From NCBI RefSeq assembly GCF_001039355.2, contig NW_019775401.1, positions 124,001-188,000 on the forward strand: a DNA stretch of 64,000 nucleotides, read 5' to 3'. The stretch is from Lingula anatina (Eukaryota; Brachiopoda; Lingulata; Lingulida; Lingulidae). A program made the translations under genes and the position numbers. The notes beneath the pieces were generated by a model that was given only the letters and a program-made list of their open reading frames with translations, was not told where the DNA came from and made no database searches. Below, one piece after another: positions 50,045 through 61,334 of this stretch (position 1 is its first letter; each line of letters opens with the position of its first letter).

Positions 50045-53000
50045 ATGTTTCGAAATCCTATAATAAGGTGAGTTTATTTTTGACTGAAAGTTAAATTCAG
50101 CAGATCAGTATTTAAAAGATTAAGGTCTCTTAATATACAATGTGTTTTATCTGTGGAAAAATTAATAATTTGTTTTAAAGACTTCAGATCTGACCTCAGA
50201 TCTGTACTGGTTCTGGCCTTATTCTTGGAAGTAACCTGATTAAAGCCAGACAGACCAGTGGATTACTATATGCACTTCACTTTTTCAAATCCAGAACTCA
50301 AATTAAGCAAGCAAAGTAATTGAATTTGGCTTTCTTTTTGAAAGCAAACTAAGTGTATATAGTTTTTTGAAGACCACACACTTCAGAACATTTCCTCTAT
50401 TTGTTTCTTTTAATTAATTAGTTGAAAGGAAAGGGTACTTTTCTAAAAGCAGTTAATGGTTAAATAGAGTATTTGGAAGTTTGATTTGCCAAATGTAAGA
50501 CACAGGAATTTTAAATGGTCAGCACTGAAAGTTGTGCAAATCTGATGTAAAAATGGCATGATTGGGAAAAAAGGGGGGGGATATTTCTACTTCCTTACTG
50601 AGTTGCTGCTCATATGATATCCCTTGAATTTTTGTGCATTTGAAAGCGAAATGAACTAGGATGATGGGACAGAGTGGGCTTTAAGATAGAATGTCTTTTT
50701 GTCTAGGATAGTGCACTTTGTATAGATAGTAATACCACAGAAATTTACCAGTGGAGGTAAAGCAACAAGAGGAGCCAATTTCTTTTGGTCAGCTTTGCCA
50801 AGAGAAGCAATTTATATTTGGGGGAGCATGATGTCCAGTTAAAGGTCTTCTTCCACAACTTTGTTGTTGTTTCCTCATGAGTTAGAATTGCTTGAAGTTT
50901 GCCAAGATCAACTAAATAGATAGGGCCACATGTGGAAGACTCATTGGGTTCACCTGGTCTAGGTGCTAAAAAAAGGAATCTTCATCGAGGTGTGAGTTTG
51001 GTTTGTCACTACTGTTTAGCAATAAGAAAACTTTGCATACAGTTTATATGAGGATTGGGGGCATCTCAGGCAATCTAGAAATCAAGATTCTTATTAAGAT
51101 ACTAAGAGGCAATATTAATCAAGTTTATCAAATTTTGTTATAAGTTCAGGTGACAATGGCTTCTTCCTTGCATCTGCAGCATGTTTATTTCATAGGAATC
51201 CTTGTCCTTAAATGAACCTCGAAGCCTTCATTCAAATCCTTTAGATCTTTTTTGCAGAAGGATTTATCTTTAGTAAACCTTCTAAAATTGACTTTTGATT
51301 GTTTTCTATGATGTTACATGTTTAATGTAAATTCATACTCTGGTGTACTTAATGTGTGATCAGGTTCTTATTTTAATATTGACTCAATTTGCCACATAGT
51401 TTGAGGAGCCAGGTTGAAGTACAGACATGATAATGGTGTAGTTTTTGCTTCTTCCTGGTAATCTGAAGCACTCTAGTGAGAGTTCATCAGAAGGAAGGGG
51501 GTTCTTTGGTGTCTCTTTTACAATCGTTGAATTGGGTGTGTCTGTCTCTCTTTGATTTGGTATATTATGTTGAGAATTTAGAAAAAAAAATTTTTAAGGG
51601 CATAGCACGTCTTGATATCGTTCATTTCCTCTGACTTTTTTTTTTACTAAATTGAATTTTTATACAATATTTTATACAGAGTTGTGATGTATATAATTTT
51701 TATATTCTTTGATTATCAAAAAATATTTTGAAAGATTTTTGTAATCAGCTGCATCCATGGGTAATGTAATTAGAGAGGAGAATTCACATTGGGTGCAGAG
51801 CTATTAAAGAACCTGTGACCCCAAGGCACACTCCAATTTGGATAAAATTGTTTAGGCCTAGTTGACTACTATGTTTCATTCAGCTGTGGGTATTGATGAA
51901 TTACACTGCCATTAAGCTGCAATACAAGTAGGCAACCCATAGGTACCCCAGGCTGGTGTTACCGCACTGGCCTCTTGATTCAGTTCAGCTGAGTTCAGAT
52001 TTTGGTCTGTTATTCTGCTTAATATATCAGAATTATGACATTTGAAATGAAAAGAAAATGTTTTATCTTTTATTAAACTTTTTCACTAAAAGTTCAGGAG
52101 ATGCTTATGTTACAGACTGTAGTGCTCTTTGATGAAAGCATGCACATGCCTTCCATTCTTCGACGTGTCACCATAATGAATTGGTCAACACATACAAGCA
52201 TATTATTACTGTATAGATTTTATTTACTGCTTACTCTTTTTTGTTGACAGTGTCTGGCACAATAATTAATCATAGTAGTGGATCTTTTCTTATTTTAATC
52301 ACTGACGCAAATTGTTGCTGTTATTTGAGGTAACATTTGATGCATCTTTAAACCAATTGTAAAAATAAACTGCCATTTGATTATTTGATATCTGAATAAA
52401 GATCTTAGTTTTTTTTCACCAAAGTTTCAATATTGTGATCAGGAAAGTTAAAGAGGGACTTTCCAGTATTGAGCACCAGCTGACGTTCAATTTGTTAATG
52501 AAGCTTTGTTTTTGTAGTCTGCATTTTGATGAATATCCATTATGGAAGTGGAAACTTAATAACAGGAAAGGAAGAATGAAAAAAATTCAGGAAATAGTTC
52601 AGATACTCTTTTGTGGTTATACTCCTCACCTTAAAGTTGCAATTTGCCTTTCTGATACACTTTATATTTGATATAATAAGTGCAACTTGTGAGTGTGCTA
52701 TTTTTGATGATTTTCTAGCAGTTTATTTACTGTAAGTCAGAGTATACTTTTTTTTGAACAAAATTTTTTTTCTATTTGGTTTGAGGCATAGATGTTCAAA
52801 TCCCATTGCCTTTCAATATTTTAGGTGGCGACTGATGGATGATTCAGTTGTAGGATAAGGTTGATAATACACCTCAAAACCTGAGTCATGTCGCCAAGAG
52901 TAATCTAACAATCACGACAAGTAAATACTGCAAGCAGTAGAAGTTGAGATCTCTTTCTTTTACCATTGCCACTCTTTACAGGTAAATATGTTCAGCTAGA

Positions 53001-53960
53001 ATGCTGATACCAAAATCTTTTCTGGTAAATCTGCCTTCTTGTCTTGTCATTGTTCATAGTCTGGGGTGTATTTCAAGCAATTTCCAAGGAGCTCAAACAA
53101 AGTGCATACAGAAGAGAGCAGCATTTCTAGGGAGAACCCCCTCCCTTGTCGTTGCCTTGTTATTTTCTCTGTACATTTGAAGTCTTACTTGCACATGTGC
53201 TAACACATTAACATGTGCGTGCATGCCTTTTACCTGGTGTCTGCAGTTACCTGGGTGTCTGCCAAGTTGCACCATTTGCACTTGATAACAAATTATCAGG
53301 AAAAGAAAATAGTGCTTCCTGAGGTCAGTAACCTGGGAGCTTCCATGGTGCTCATTAGCAGTGTTGTGAAAAGTGATAGGCCCTGTGAACCTCACTCAGT
53401 GCATCTTGTACCAGGAATTAATTAGCAGGAAGGCCTGATTAGGTTCCGTCTATTCCTTCCTTGTGCTCTACCTTTCATCTTTCTGAGTGATGTGGTCTGG
53501 GAAGCTTGTTAAGTACAATCAATTTTGCTCTGGTTCAAATTTGGAGAACTAGCTTTTGATTCCTGAAATAATTGCTGAAAGTCAAAAGTCATCAGTTTTT
53601 GAAATGGTGATGTTCAGTCGGTGGAAAGAGTTTTATTAATGGATATCTGCCATGCTAAGTTCTTTTGTAACTTCATATGAAATGGTGTGAAAGGTTATTT
53701 TATATAAAAGTACCTTTTTTATTTTACTGATTGGAGTATACAGACCTAAGCACTCATATTGCACACATCATTTGTCTACAAGAAGTTGACAGTCGGGAAG
53801 GTTATCTCAGTTTTGCTCAAGTTAAAAATTAGACTGCTAGAGCTTAGATTGTGTGTTCTCTCTGTGCTTCGGGCTGTCGCAGAATCTTAACCCATCTTGC
53901 ATTTTCCTCTTCATGTTGTGCATACAATACTTCTGTGTTGTAGTAAACTAAGCCAAACAT

Positions 53961-54236
53961 GTAGTTGAGCAACTTTTATTATCCAAATATGAAGCTTTGT
54001 CATTTGAACCTGTAATTGTTGATTGTTTTGTCAAGACTCGGGCAGGTTTACAAGATTTTTTTCAATAAATGTAAGACCGAGACCTTTAAAACAAACTTGG
54101 TAGTCGAGAATTTTTTATCCCAATTTTGAGGCATTGTCCTTTGAACCAGTTTTTGTTGATCTTCTGTAAAGAGGCGGGCACATTTACAAGGTTTCCTTAA
54201 AGAAAAAAGTGTAGACCTGAGCTTCAAAAAACTTTG
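53961..54236. repeat. Diverged tandem repeat, two units of about 139 bp, trace of a third
   Basis: Unit 1 (53961-54099) and unit 2 (54100-54236) share landmarks in the same order: GTAGT(T/C)GAG, TTTTTATC, GCxTTGTCxTTTGAACC, TTGTTGAT, CGGGCA, TTTACAAG, and GACC(T/G)...AAACTT. A third start may lie at 54237-54265. It lies in the putative 3' UTR or its intron. Confidence 0.75.
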
Positions 54237-55377
54237 ATGTGAATGATTTATTATGACATTGGAGATACATAGGGGGTGGTTTTTTCACAATATGTTTTCG
54301 GATAGTTCAAGGCACACTTTGTGTTCTGCACCTTCTGTGTTCCAGAGACAGTTAATCCTCGTCACTTTTTGGTAGAAGTAATTTGCCTACCTTAAGACCA
54401 CCCGTTAGTCAAGTAGAATGGGCATAGGTACTGATAGTGAGCAGACATTTATTGGTAGCTCTTTAAAAACTGGAATCAATGGCACCTTTCCTTTATTGTT
54501 CTATCAGCCCAAAAAAATTGAGCAGGTAAAGTTCTCTTGCCAAAAATTCAATTACTGTGAGCAGCAGTCTCCCCAGTTCTTGGTGTTTTTGAATTTTGTG
54601 GTTGAACTTGAGCAGTTACATCATTTTAGAGTGCTTAGAAAAATATAGAAACAGCATTTTCCACTTAAAGGGGGGAAAAGCATCAACTTCAAAAGATGGA
54701 CTTCAAGTGTGTGAGGATTTGGTATCTGAAGACCAATACAGTGGTTAGAAAGTTTTGATAGGAAAAAAAAAGCAAATGCATGATTACTAGTGATTTAAGA
54801 CCCAACCATTTCTTTCTTCTTCTAATGGAATCACATATTAAACAACTCAATACTTTTTTCCATAAATTATAAATGATCTTTCTCTTTACTTTTAGGATTG
54901 ATGGTGCAATGAGATAAATGTGCAACTCGGAGGCAGATTCTGTGAATACTACCACTACTACTGCTTCTATTACTACTCCAGTGCCACCTAGAGCTTTGAG
55001 AATCATGATGACTGTAGTATGAAATGGAAAGGGGAGGAGAGTCAATATATTCATTGCCTATGGAGCTTCAGAACCTAATAAGGCTTCGGTACTTCACATA
55101 TTTTAGTCTCACAACTTTGCTACAGGTTACAATTGATCAACTCTGCAGGACAGACCTGGGATGATTGTACAAATATGAGAATACATTGATTTCACTTGAG
55201 CAGCAGAAGCCTTTTTAAGAACCTAACATTCTGATGTCTGTGGAGCCTGCAATCCTACAGAAAAGAATTTCAACAGTGTACACTTCATAAAACAATGCAT
55301 CTGTGATTATCGTTTAACATGCAGGGATTTTTTTCTCTTTGGAACTGAAAATCTAAAATTGTGTCACTGTCAAATGA

Positions 55378-55383
55378 AATAAA
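55378..55383 (+). terminator. Candidate poly(A) signal AATAAA of the RhoGEF gene
   Basis: AATAAA lies about 480 nt into the putative last 3' UTR exon starting at 54896. It is the best placed signal for the spliced transcript. AATAAA is frequent by chance in such AT-rich DNA, so confidence is modest. Confidence 0.4.
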
Positions 55384-55400
55384 AGAGACATTGAATATTT

Positions 55401-57100
55401 TCAGTATAGTTAATGCTTATTAAGTTACTGATAAATGACTTCATTTTCTTGCAGTTATTTTCTATATTTAGATGCTACAACTTTTATCATCTGTCTTAAT
55501 CTTCAATTTAGATTGAGTTATTCTTCAGATGTTTGCATTCAGAAGACTTTACTGAACTGGCAGTTTAATTGCTGGAATGGATAACAGTATTTAAGAAAGG
55601 AGCCACGTAAACCTGTAAATTTACATTGTATTAGTGAAAGGAAGAGACGTACAATTTCTAGGCTCATATTGGTAATACCGGTTATAGAGAAAACATGGAA
55701 TTTAGATCAGGGAACTAGACAAATGCATTGTCTGCATGATTGAGAGAGAGATGATAACAATTACTATATATTAGGTTTCATGCATTATTTACTCAAATGT
55801 AGGAAAATCAGTGGAATACTTTTGAGTGCATTGTATGTGCATCTTATGCTTTATGATTACTTTCAGCAAATAGTTTGATCTCCTACCTCAGCTGATGGCC
55901 TTGACATCAAGAAACTGACATCCAGTCCCATCTTTTCTACATAATCTGGCAAAGTTAACATTATAGCAGCTGCACCTCAAGAATACATCATTGATGTGGG
56001 TCGGAAAATATTGGCATTTCTTCACTGTGTGGTTTTTTCGGTACTATATCTTCTCAGTGATTGACATTTTTGCAAATTATTCATTTTGACTGATAAGACT
56101 TTATCACTTGCAGAGGTGTGATATTTTCTTTACCAGTTTGTTGCTATCGCTCATTAAGATTGTAAGTGTCAGGGGGGCATTTGCATTGGGCAAGTGATAA
56201 ACCCAAATATTCTTATCTTGAGGAGTTGTTCTCTTACCATCAGAACAATTTTGAATGACTGGTATAAGACCCTTGTCTTTCTCTAATCTGAAAGTTTGCC
56301 CATGGTAATCCCAAGAACAAGGCAGTTGCTATGAATTAGTTTTCTTTAGTCCCCACGTTTAATCTCTTTTGATCATATGTCATTTAAGGATGGTATGCTA
56401 ACAAAATGGGGTTGTTTGGGTATTTTTTCAATTCAAACACTGTAAGGTGAAGATTAGGCTCCCGCAATATCAAAGTAAATATATTTAAAGGTATTTGCAT
56501 TTAAACATTAATGATAGATTTGCTGCTTATTGAAAGCAATGAAAAATTATGGTGCTTTTTGATTAAGGTGACTATTACTGCATTCCCAGAATCATTGGTT
56601 CTTTGAATAAATTGACACTATGCTAAATATGTAATTTCTTAATTCAGCAGTTTGAAGGCCTTCTTGTAATCTTCAAGAATTGTCACAAACTTCAGTTTTA
56701 CATGTACTTTAACTGCAGAGTATACAATGATTTTGGTAATTATATTTATCTTATCTCTTACAATATGCTCTTATTTAAAACATTGATTAATTATTATGAA
56801 TGTACATAGATGTATTTTGTGTAAATTCTCTTCACAGATCCAGCATATGATTATACAGTCAACTGTCTTTTCATTTTCTGAACTGTAACAGTGTACATGA
56901 TTCTTGAATAAATTAGATTTTCTAATAATAAGAAAGTTAGTTTTGTGTATTTTAAATATCATTTGGTCACATGCATGTTACAAACAATTTTATAAAGGGG
57001 TCGTTTGTGTACTTAGAATAACCTTTGGTCACATGTATGTTAATTAAAAAGAAAACGAAAATGTTTTTAAGTCTATGAGCAATGATAATCAAAAGTCTCC
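55401..57100. other. AT-rich intergenic sequence, nothing seen
   Basis: This is AT-rich and CpG-poor, with further AATAAA motifs at 56606 and 56906. No protein-like frame was seen. Confidence 0.6.
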
Positions 57101-58973
57101 ACCTTTCTACCATCACGTTACAGTGATTCATCAGATTGTTACTCATTAGTTCCTATAATAGTAATGATTCCAAAGCGCTTAGATACTGTGCATAGGTTTT
57201 TCTGTCAGGCAGGGACGTTGGGAACCACCCACTTCTTTCTATCTGCGGCTAGTGCAGAGTACTAATGAGAGAAAGCCTTGGCCAACACTATTCTAGACTT
57301 GACATTTTGCAAACTTGTTTCAGAAAATACCACTAGAAACTTGCAAGTACGATTGTGTACGAACAGGCTTCCCATCGTAACCGAGACGTACGTGTATACG
57401 TTGCAACCAAATCGTCAGCTTTCTGGTGTCGATTTTAAAGCGGGTTCAGTTAAAACGCAGTTGAGTGCGGCCTTAAATGAAGACGCGAAGGGGGCGTTGT
57501 ATTCATTCCAAAGCTGTTACCGTCAAGACTGTCGCCTCTAAGGTTAGAGCAATAGGAAATGCAAGAGGGTGACAAGTACGCGACAAACTTCTAGGTTAAT
57601 ACCGGTGTGTCGATGCGGGGGCTTATAGCCTACCTGTAAGTTCACCAGATACAAAACCTGTAATGTTGGGTTGTTTACCAGACAAAAAATCATTATTTCT
57701 ACGGGATATTAAAAAGTGTTCATCGGAGTTCACGGTGGTTGATAAATAACATCTTTGTATAATAAGCCTATCTAATGTTACATCTTTATGTTAACTGCAC
57801 CCCACCCTCCACCAAACAACCAAATTGATAGAATAAACCAGACGAAAAACACTTGTAATTTGAGTAAATCTGCTAATAAGTATGACAAACGCATTTCATA
57901 ATTTCAAGAATACGCATCTCCATGGTGCAGTAAAAAAGTACGTATTGGCACTTTGCCAAGTTCAGTAAACGCAGTCGTCCACGTCGAGTAATCTGGTAGA
58001 TTATACTTGACAATCTTCCGGCGTTCAAGCGGGTGACATATTGCCGTGTTAGGGCTTAATCAGTAAAGAGCGGTATTCCCTGCGGGTGCCGATCCCCACA
58101 TTTAGGTGTCGAATTGATTGTCAAAATACTGCGAACAATCTTACGTTGACAGCTAAGAGAACAATACACCTTACTTTTGTTTACATTAATCATTTCTTTA
58201 TTTTTATCCCCTATTGTATCTGAAAGATTTTGTTCATATCGAGAGCTAAACGTATTAATAGAAATTTGATGTTCACAGGTAGTACAAATGAGAACTATTT
58301 GCCTTCGGTTTTGTTCAGAATCCCAAAACGCACAAGACCGTGTACATGTCTGCACCGTGAGTTGGATGCTGATGTGTCCGCGAGTACGTCATAAGAAACT
58401 AGAGGGCCACTTTAAGGGTTATCCGACGGAATTTGATAAATTTGGGATAGGTCAGCTTATTGGTAAATTCAAAAGTAAATACATTTTTTGCATCGAAAGT
58501 TGTTCTGAAATCCAGTCAAGTGCGTCAAAAGAGCAGACAGAAGGGGTCAGAGGTAGAGCGGGTGCTCTGACTCCATTTTTTCATCTTTATATATTTTTTA
58601 TTTATTAGAACTGTTTTATTTGTTTCATTTGCTTGTTTAAGTTCTCATCTGAAATGGCTCGTTTTAGGCTTTGATTTAATCCGATATCGTAAAATTGCTG
58701 TTGCTGATTAGACGGTCGCATAATGTATCCATCAATTCATTTGCAATAATACCCATATCAATTAAATTGCAATTGCCCTCTCGACGTACTTGAAATTAAT
58801 CCTTCTTGTGTTGAATCACTAGCATTGCATGTTAACATATATCTCACCACGAAAGGAAACTGACTTAATGTATAAAAAAAGACCGCGACGACTTTACTAA
58901 CAAGGTAGGCCTACGCTGGAAGTTGAGGTGACGGGGCGACTTTTTTGTCTGTCTGTGTGAGTGTGTGTGTTGA

Positions 58974-58985
58974 GGGGGGGGGGGG
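58974..58985. repeat. Poly-G tract (12 G)
   Basis: A run of 12 G follows a short GT repeat inside the CpG-rich block. Confidence 0.9.
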
Positions 58986-59587
58986 TAATGAGTTCCACCC
59001 TTTGGAGCCCCTTTACATTGGGTTTGATTGCATGCTGAGGTTAGTAATTAAGCAATTAAACATAAATGGGACCGCGCTTACACATGGACCGCTATTCCAA
59101 CCTAAACAAATGGACATGTTGTAAATGGACCCTTTAATAGTGGAAGATCCTAAGGTAGACCGGGTCTGCGCGCTCCTCATTTTGATTGAAAAGCTATCAG
59201 ACGACTCAAGTTAATGCAATTTAAGCTTTCATTTATCATGCCGGGGGATTGATCTTTTACCTTGTGACATTTGGTAACCCGATTTTGTGTCGCAGACAAT
59301 GTAGTTGAAATATATCCTCCAACCCGTCGCCCCTGTGGTAGTGGTAGTGCCCAATTTGGTAGCGCGAACTTTCATTCGCTGGGAGGTCTGGGGCTAGTCA
59401 GACAGTGAAACAGACACGAGTCGGTAAAAACGTGCAGACTGCCGGTGTGGACATTCAGTTACTTTGCTCAATCAGACCTGTGATATGCATACCGGCTTTC
59501 GCTCATAGAAGGGAGAAATAAGGAGAACCTCAGTTATTCATTGCGGCACGGTACACCGAGGCACCTTACATACACGGAAGCCCCTTA

Positions 59588-59647
59588 ATGCTATAACCGC
59601 AGTTTATGACTGCCTCAGTGACGGAAGCGATCCGTGTACAGACTTGA
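59588..59647 (+). promoter_or_regulatory. Two possible upstream ORFs in the ADAMTS 5' leader
   Basis: ATG-CTA-TAA at 59588-59596 and a 13-codon frame from ATG 59606 to TGA 59645-59647 precede the main ATG at 59669. If the leader includes them, they could lower translation. The TGA is also in frame with the main ATG, which fixes the coding start to 59669. Confidence 0.5.
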
Positions 59648-59668
59648 CGGGACGGAAAGTCTAGGAAC

Positions 59669-59789
59669 ATGAGAACTCCGCCAGTAGACTGCACAGTGCA
59701 CTTTCTCTTGTATTCACTGGTTGTACTAGCTAGCCAGTTTAAGACGTTGGACAGTCACCGGCTGACAGAATTTTCCGATCATAGACAGG
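59669..59789 (+). CDS. ADAMTS-like metalloprotease, exon 1 (start and signal peptide)
   Basis: The frame starts at ATG 59669 after an in-frame TGA at 59645-59647 and reads MRTPPVDCTVHFLLYSLVVL then ASQFKTLDSHRLTEF. Residues about 11-22 form a hydrophobic core after an N-terminal Arg, a typical signal peptide with cleavage likely near ALA-S/Q. The donor CAGG/GTTTGT ends the exon at 59789 in phase 1, which matches the phase required by the next exon (G+CT, Ala). The exon is too short for an open-frame scan and lies in a CpG-rich region, as expected of a 5' exon. Confidence 0.75.
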
Positions 59790-60963
59790 GTTTGTAAAGG
59801 GGCTCTACATGCTACTATTAATATATACATGTCCTCGTTTGTTTACAATTTTTTACAATGAAAGTCTAGACAGGGTTTTCTACCGTAAGTGCTGTCAGCT
59901 TGCCTCTGCAAACACATTTCATTATTAAATTCATAGCATGAGTGCTTGTTAACTTTTAATACGACTTTACTATAATCAGTTCGACACCACGGCGTAACAG
60001 TACCCAACTTTTTGTTATGTGGTACTGGCTGTGATTTATGTTGTGTTGTACTAACAGGCCGTTAGGACCAGTGAGGCACCTGCTGTACACCCAACCATGC
60101 AATTGTAATACTAGTACTGAGAGATCAAAGAGACGGTGACTTATCTCCTAAACTTTTTTAACTGTACTCGTGCACTGATCCCTGTAAAGCCATGCTTGTG
60201 GAAAATACAGGTGTTAAAAGGTGTTTAAGTTATCTTGTTATTTTGTAAGCAAAGCTCCACCCTACCATTAATACATTTTGTCAGGTGTGATTTTTTAAAT
60301 GGCATGTTTTATTCAACTTAAGTATTTTTCTTTTAGAATATCAGGTTGAACACAATTCATCGCCTGAATTGCTTTAAAAACATGGCTTCTGTTATGTGAG
60401 ATTAACATTTTAGTAATCACTTACAACATATGGCACATTAACACCTTCTGTAGAAAAGCCGACACGCTTTACTTTAAGCTAAGCTTTAGATGCTAAAACC
60501 ACAGTCAAGCTGGCTTCATACTATTCACAGCAGAGTCAAGTTTGAAGATTACGTATAGTATATTCAAATATCAAGACCACATGTATTTGATATCTGGCAG
60601 ATTTGAATGTGCTATGTCTAATCCAGCCATCATTATGCATGAAATGTATTTTTCCATCTCTGTGGTTTGTTTTGCCAAGTGCGCCTAATACTTAATGGCA
60701 GCTGCTTTCTGCACCATCTTTCTGTTATCAAAAAGTTATGGCTTCATTTAAAATGTCTTTTACTAATACTTTGCACGAATTGAACAGTTGGTTATCCACT
60801 TTCCTGTTTTTCAGACTTTATTATTTCACTCACTTGTTATTATTTCTAATAGCATACAAACTTCTTAATTTGTATTAATCAAATCCTTCATTATTCTGAA
60901 CATTGGTGCCATTTCACACTGTTGCATTCATGTACTAAATCATTTTATTATTTTTTCTTGCAG
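59790..60963 (+). other. ADAMTS-like intron 1, nothing else seen
   Basis: A 1.2-kb intron that changes from CpG-rich to AT-rich and CpG-poor near 60.05 kb. It ends with TTTTTTCTTGCAG. Confidence 0.7.
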
Positions 60964-61334
60964 CTGAATTTGTCAGCAAACTCGACAGCTATGAAATTTC
61001 AATCCCACTTCGGGTCACCAAGGAGGGTGAATTCTTGACACACTCCCTTCACCATGAACGATTTGACACAAGTGTGCACAAACGGAGTATAGAAAGCGAA
61101 GAGGAGGAACAAATTCATTACCATGTCCAAGTGGGAGAACACAAACTGCACCTTCAGTTAACACCCAATCACAAACTCTTTGCACCTGGAATGGTGGTTG
61201 AGAGGCGGAACGGCAAGTTTGGGAACGTCAGCGATTCTAAAGTCCAGCGATATGGATTCAACAAGTGTCATTTCATCGGGAATATCAAAGGACACATTGG
61301 GTCGAAAGTTGCCGTAGCAACCTGCCAGGGTCTG
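60964..61334 (+). CDS. ADAMTS-like metalloprotease, exon 2 (prodomain)
   Basis: The acceptor TTCTTGCAG and donor GGTCTG/GTAAGA bound 371 nt, phase 1 in and phase 0 out. It begins EFVSKLDSYEISIPLRVTKE and includes the blocks LHLQLTPNHKLFAPGMVVE and IGSKVAVATCQGL. These are the reprolysin-family prodomain patterns (L.L.PN..L.APG.VVE and VA.S/T-C.GL), where the Cys helps keep the enzyme latent or folded. The catalytic HExxH exon and thrombospondin repeats must lie to the right of 64000. The APG-VVE pattern resembles the ADAMTS2/3/14 group, but the subgroup cannot be decided from the prodomain alone. Confidence 0.82.

Larger units (their letters stand above)
50045..55400 (+). other. RhoGEF 3' UTR, probably with one intron
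   Basis: A strong donor (TAATAAG/GTGAGT, exon end 50067) lies 23 nt after the stop, and a good acceptor (TTACTTTTAG) precedes 54896. A 3' UTR intron of 4.8 kb is likely. Poly(A) signals AATAAA occur at 52366, 52395, 54064 and 55378. The one at 55378-55383 would end the spliced form; the earlier ones would serve an unspliced long UTR. Nothing coding is seen in this interval. Confidence 0.6.
57100..60050 (+). promoter_or_regulatory. CpG-rich intergenic and promoter region upstream of the ADAMTS-like gene
   Basis: CpG density rises abruptly at about 57.1 kb: I count about 19 CpG in 57301-57600 against 2 in 56301-56600. It falls again after about 60.05 kb. The block contains the first exon of the ADAMTS-like gene at 59669, so its right part probably includes the promoter and 5' UTR. 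I see no convincing TATA box. Short frames here (57278-57541, 58288-58608) do not look like proteins. Confidence 0.6.

Noticed and set aside
57278-58608. Open frames 57278-57541 (+), 58056-58355 (-) and 58288-58608 (+) as a possible small gene
   Set aside because: The raised CpG and GC content makes frames look more protein-like, but there are no domains, no consistent splice sites, and strands conflict.
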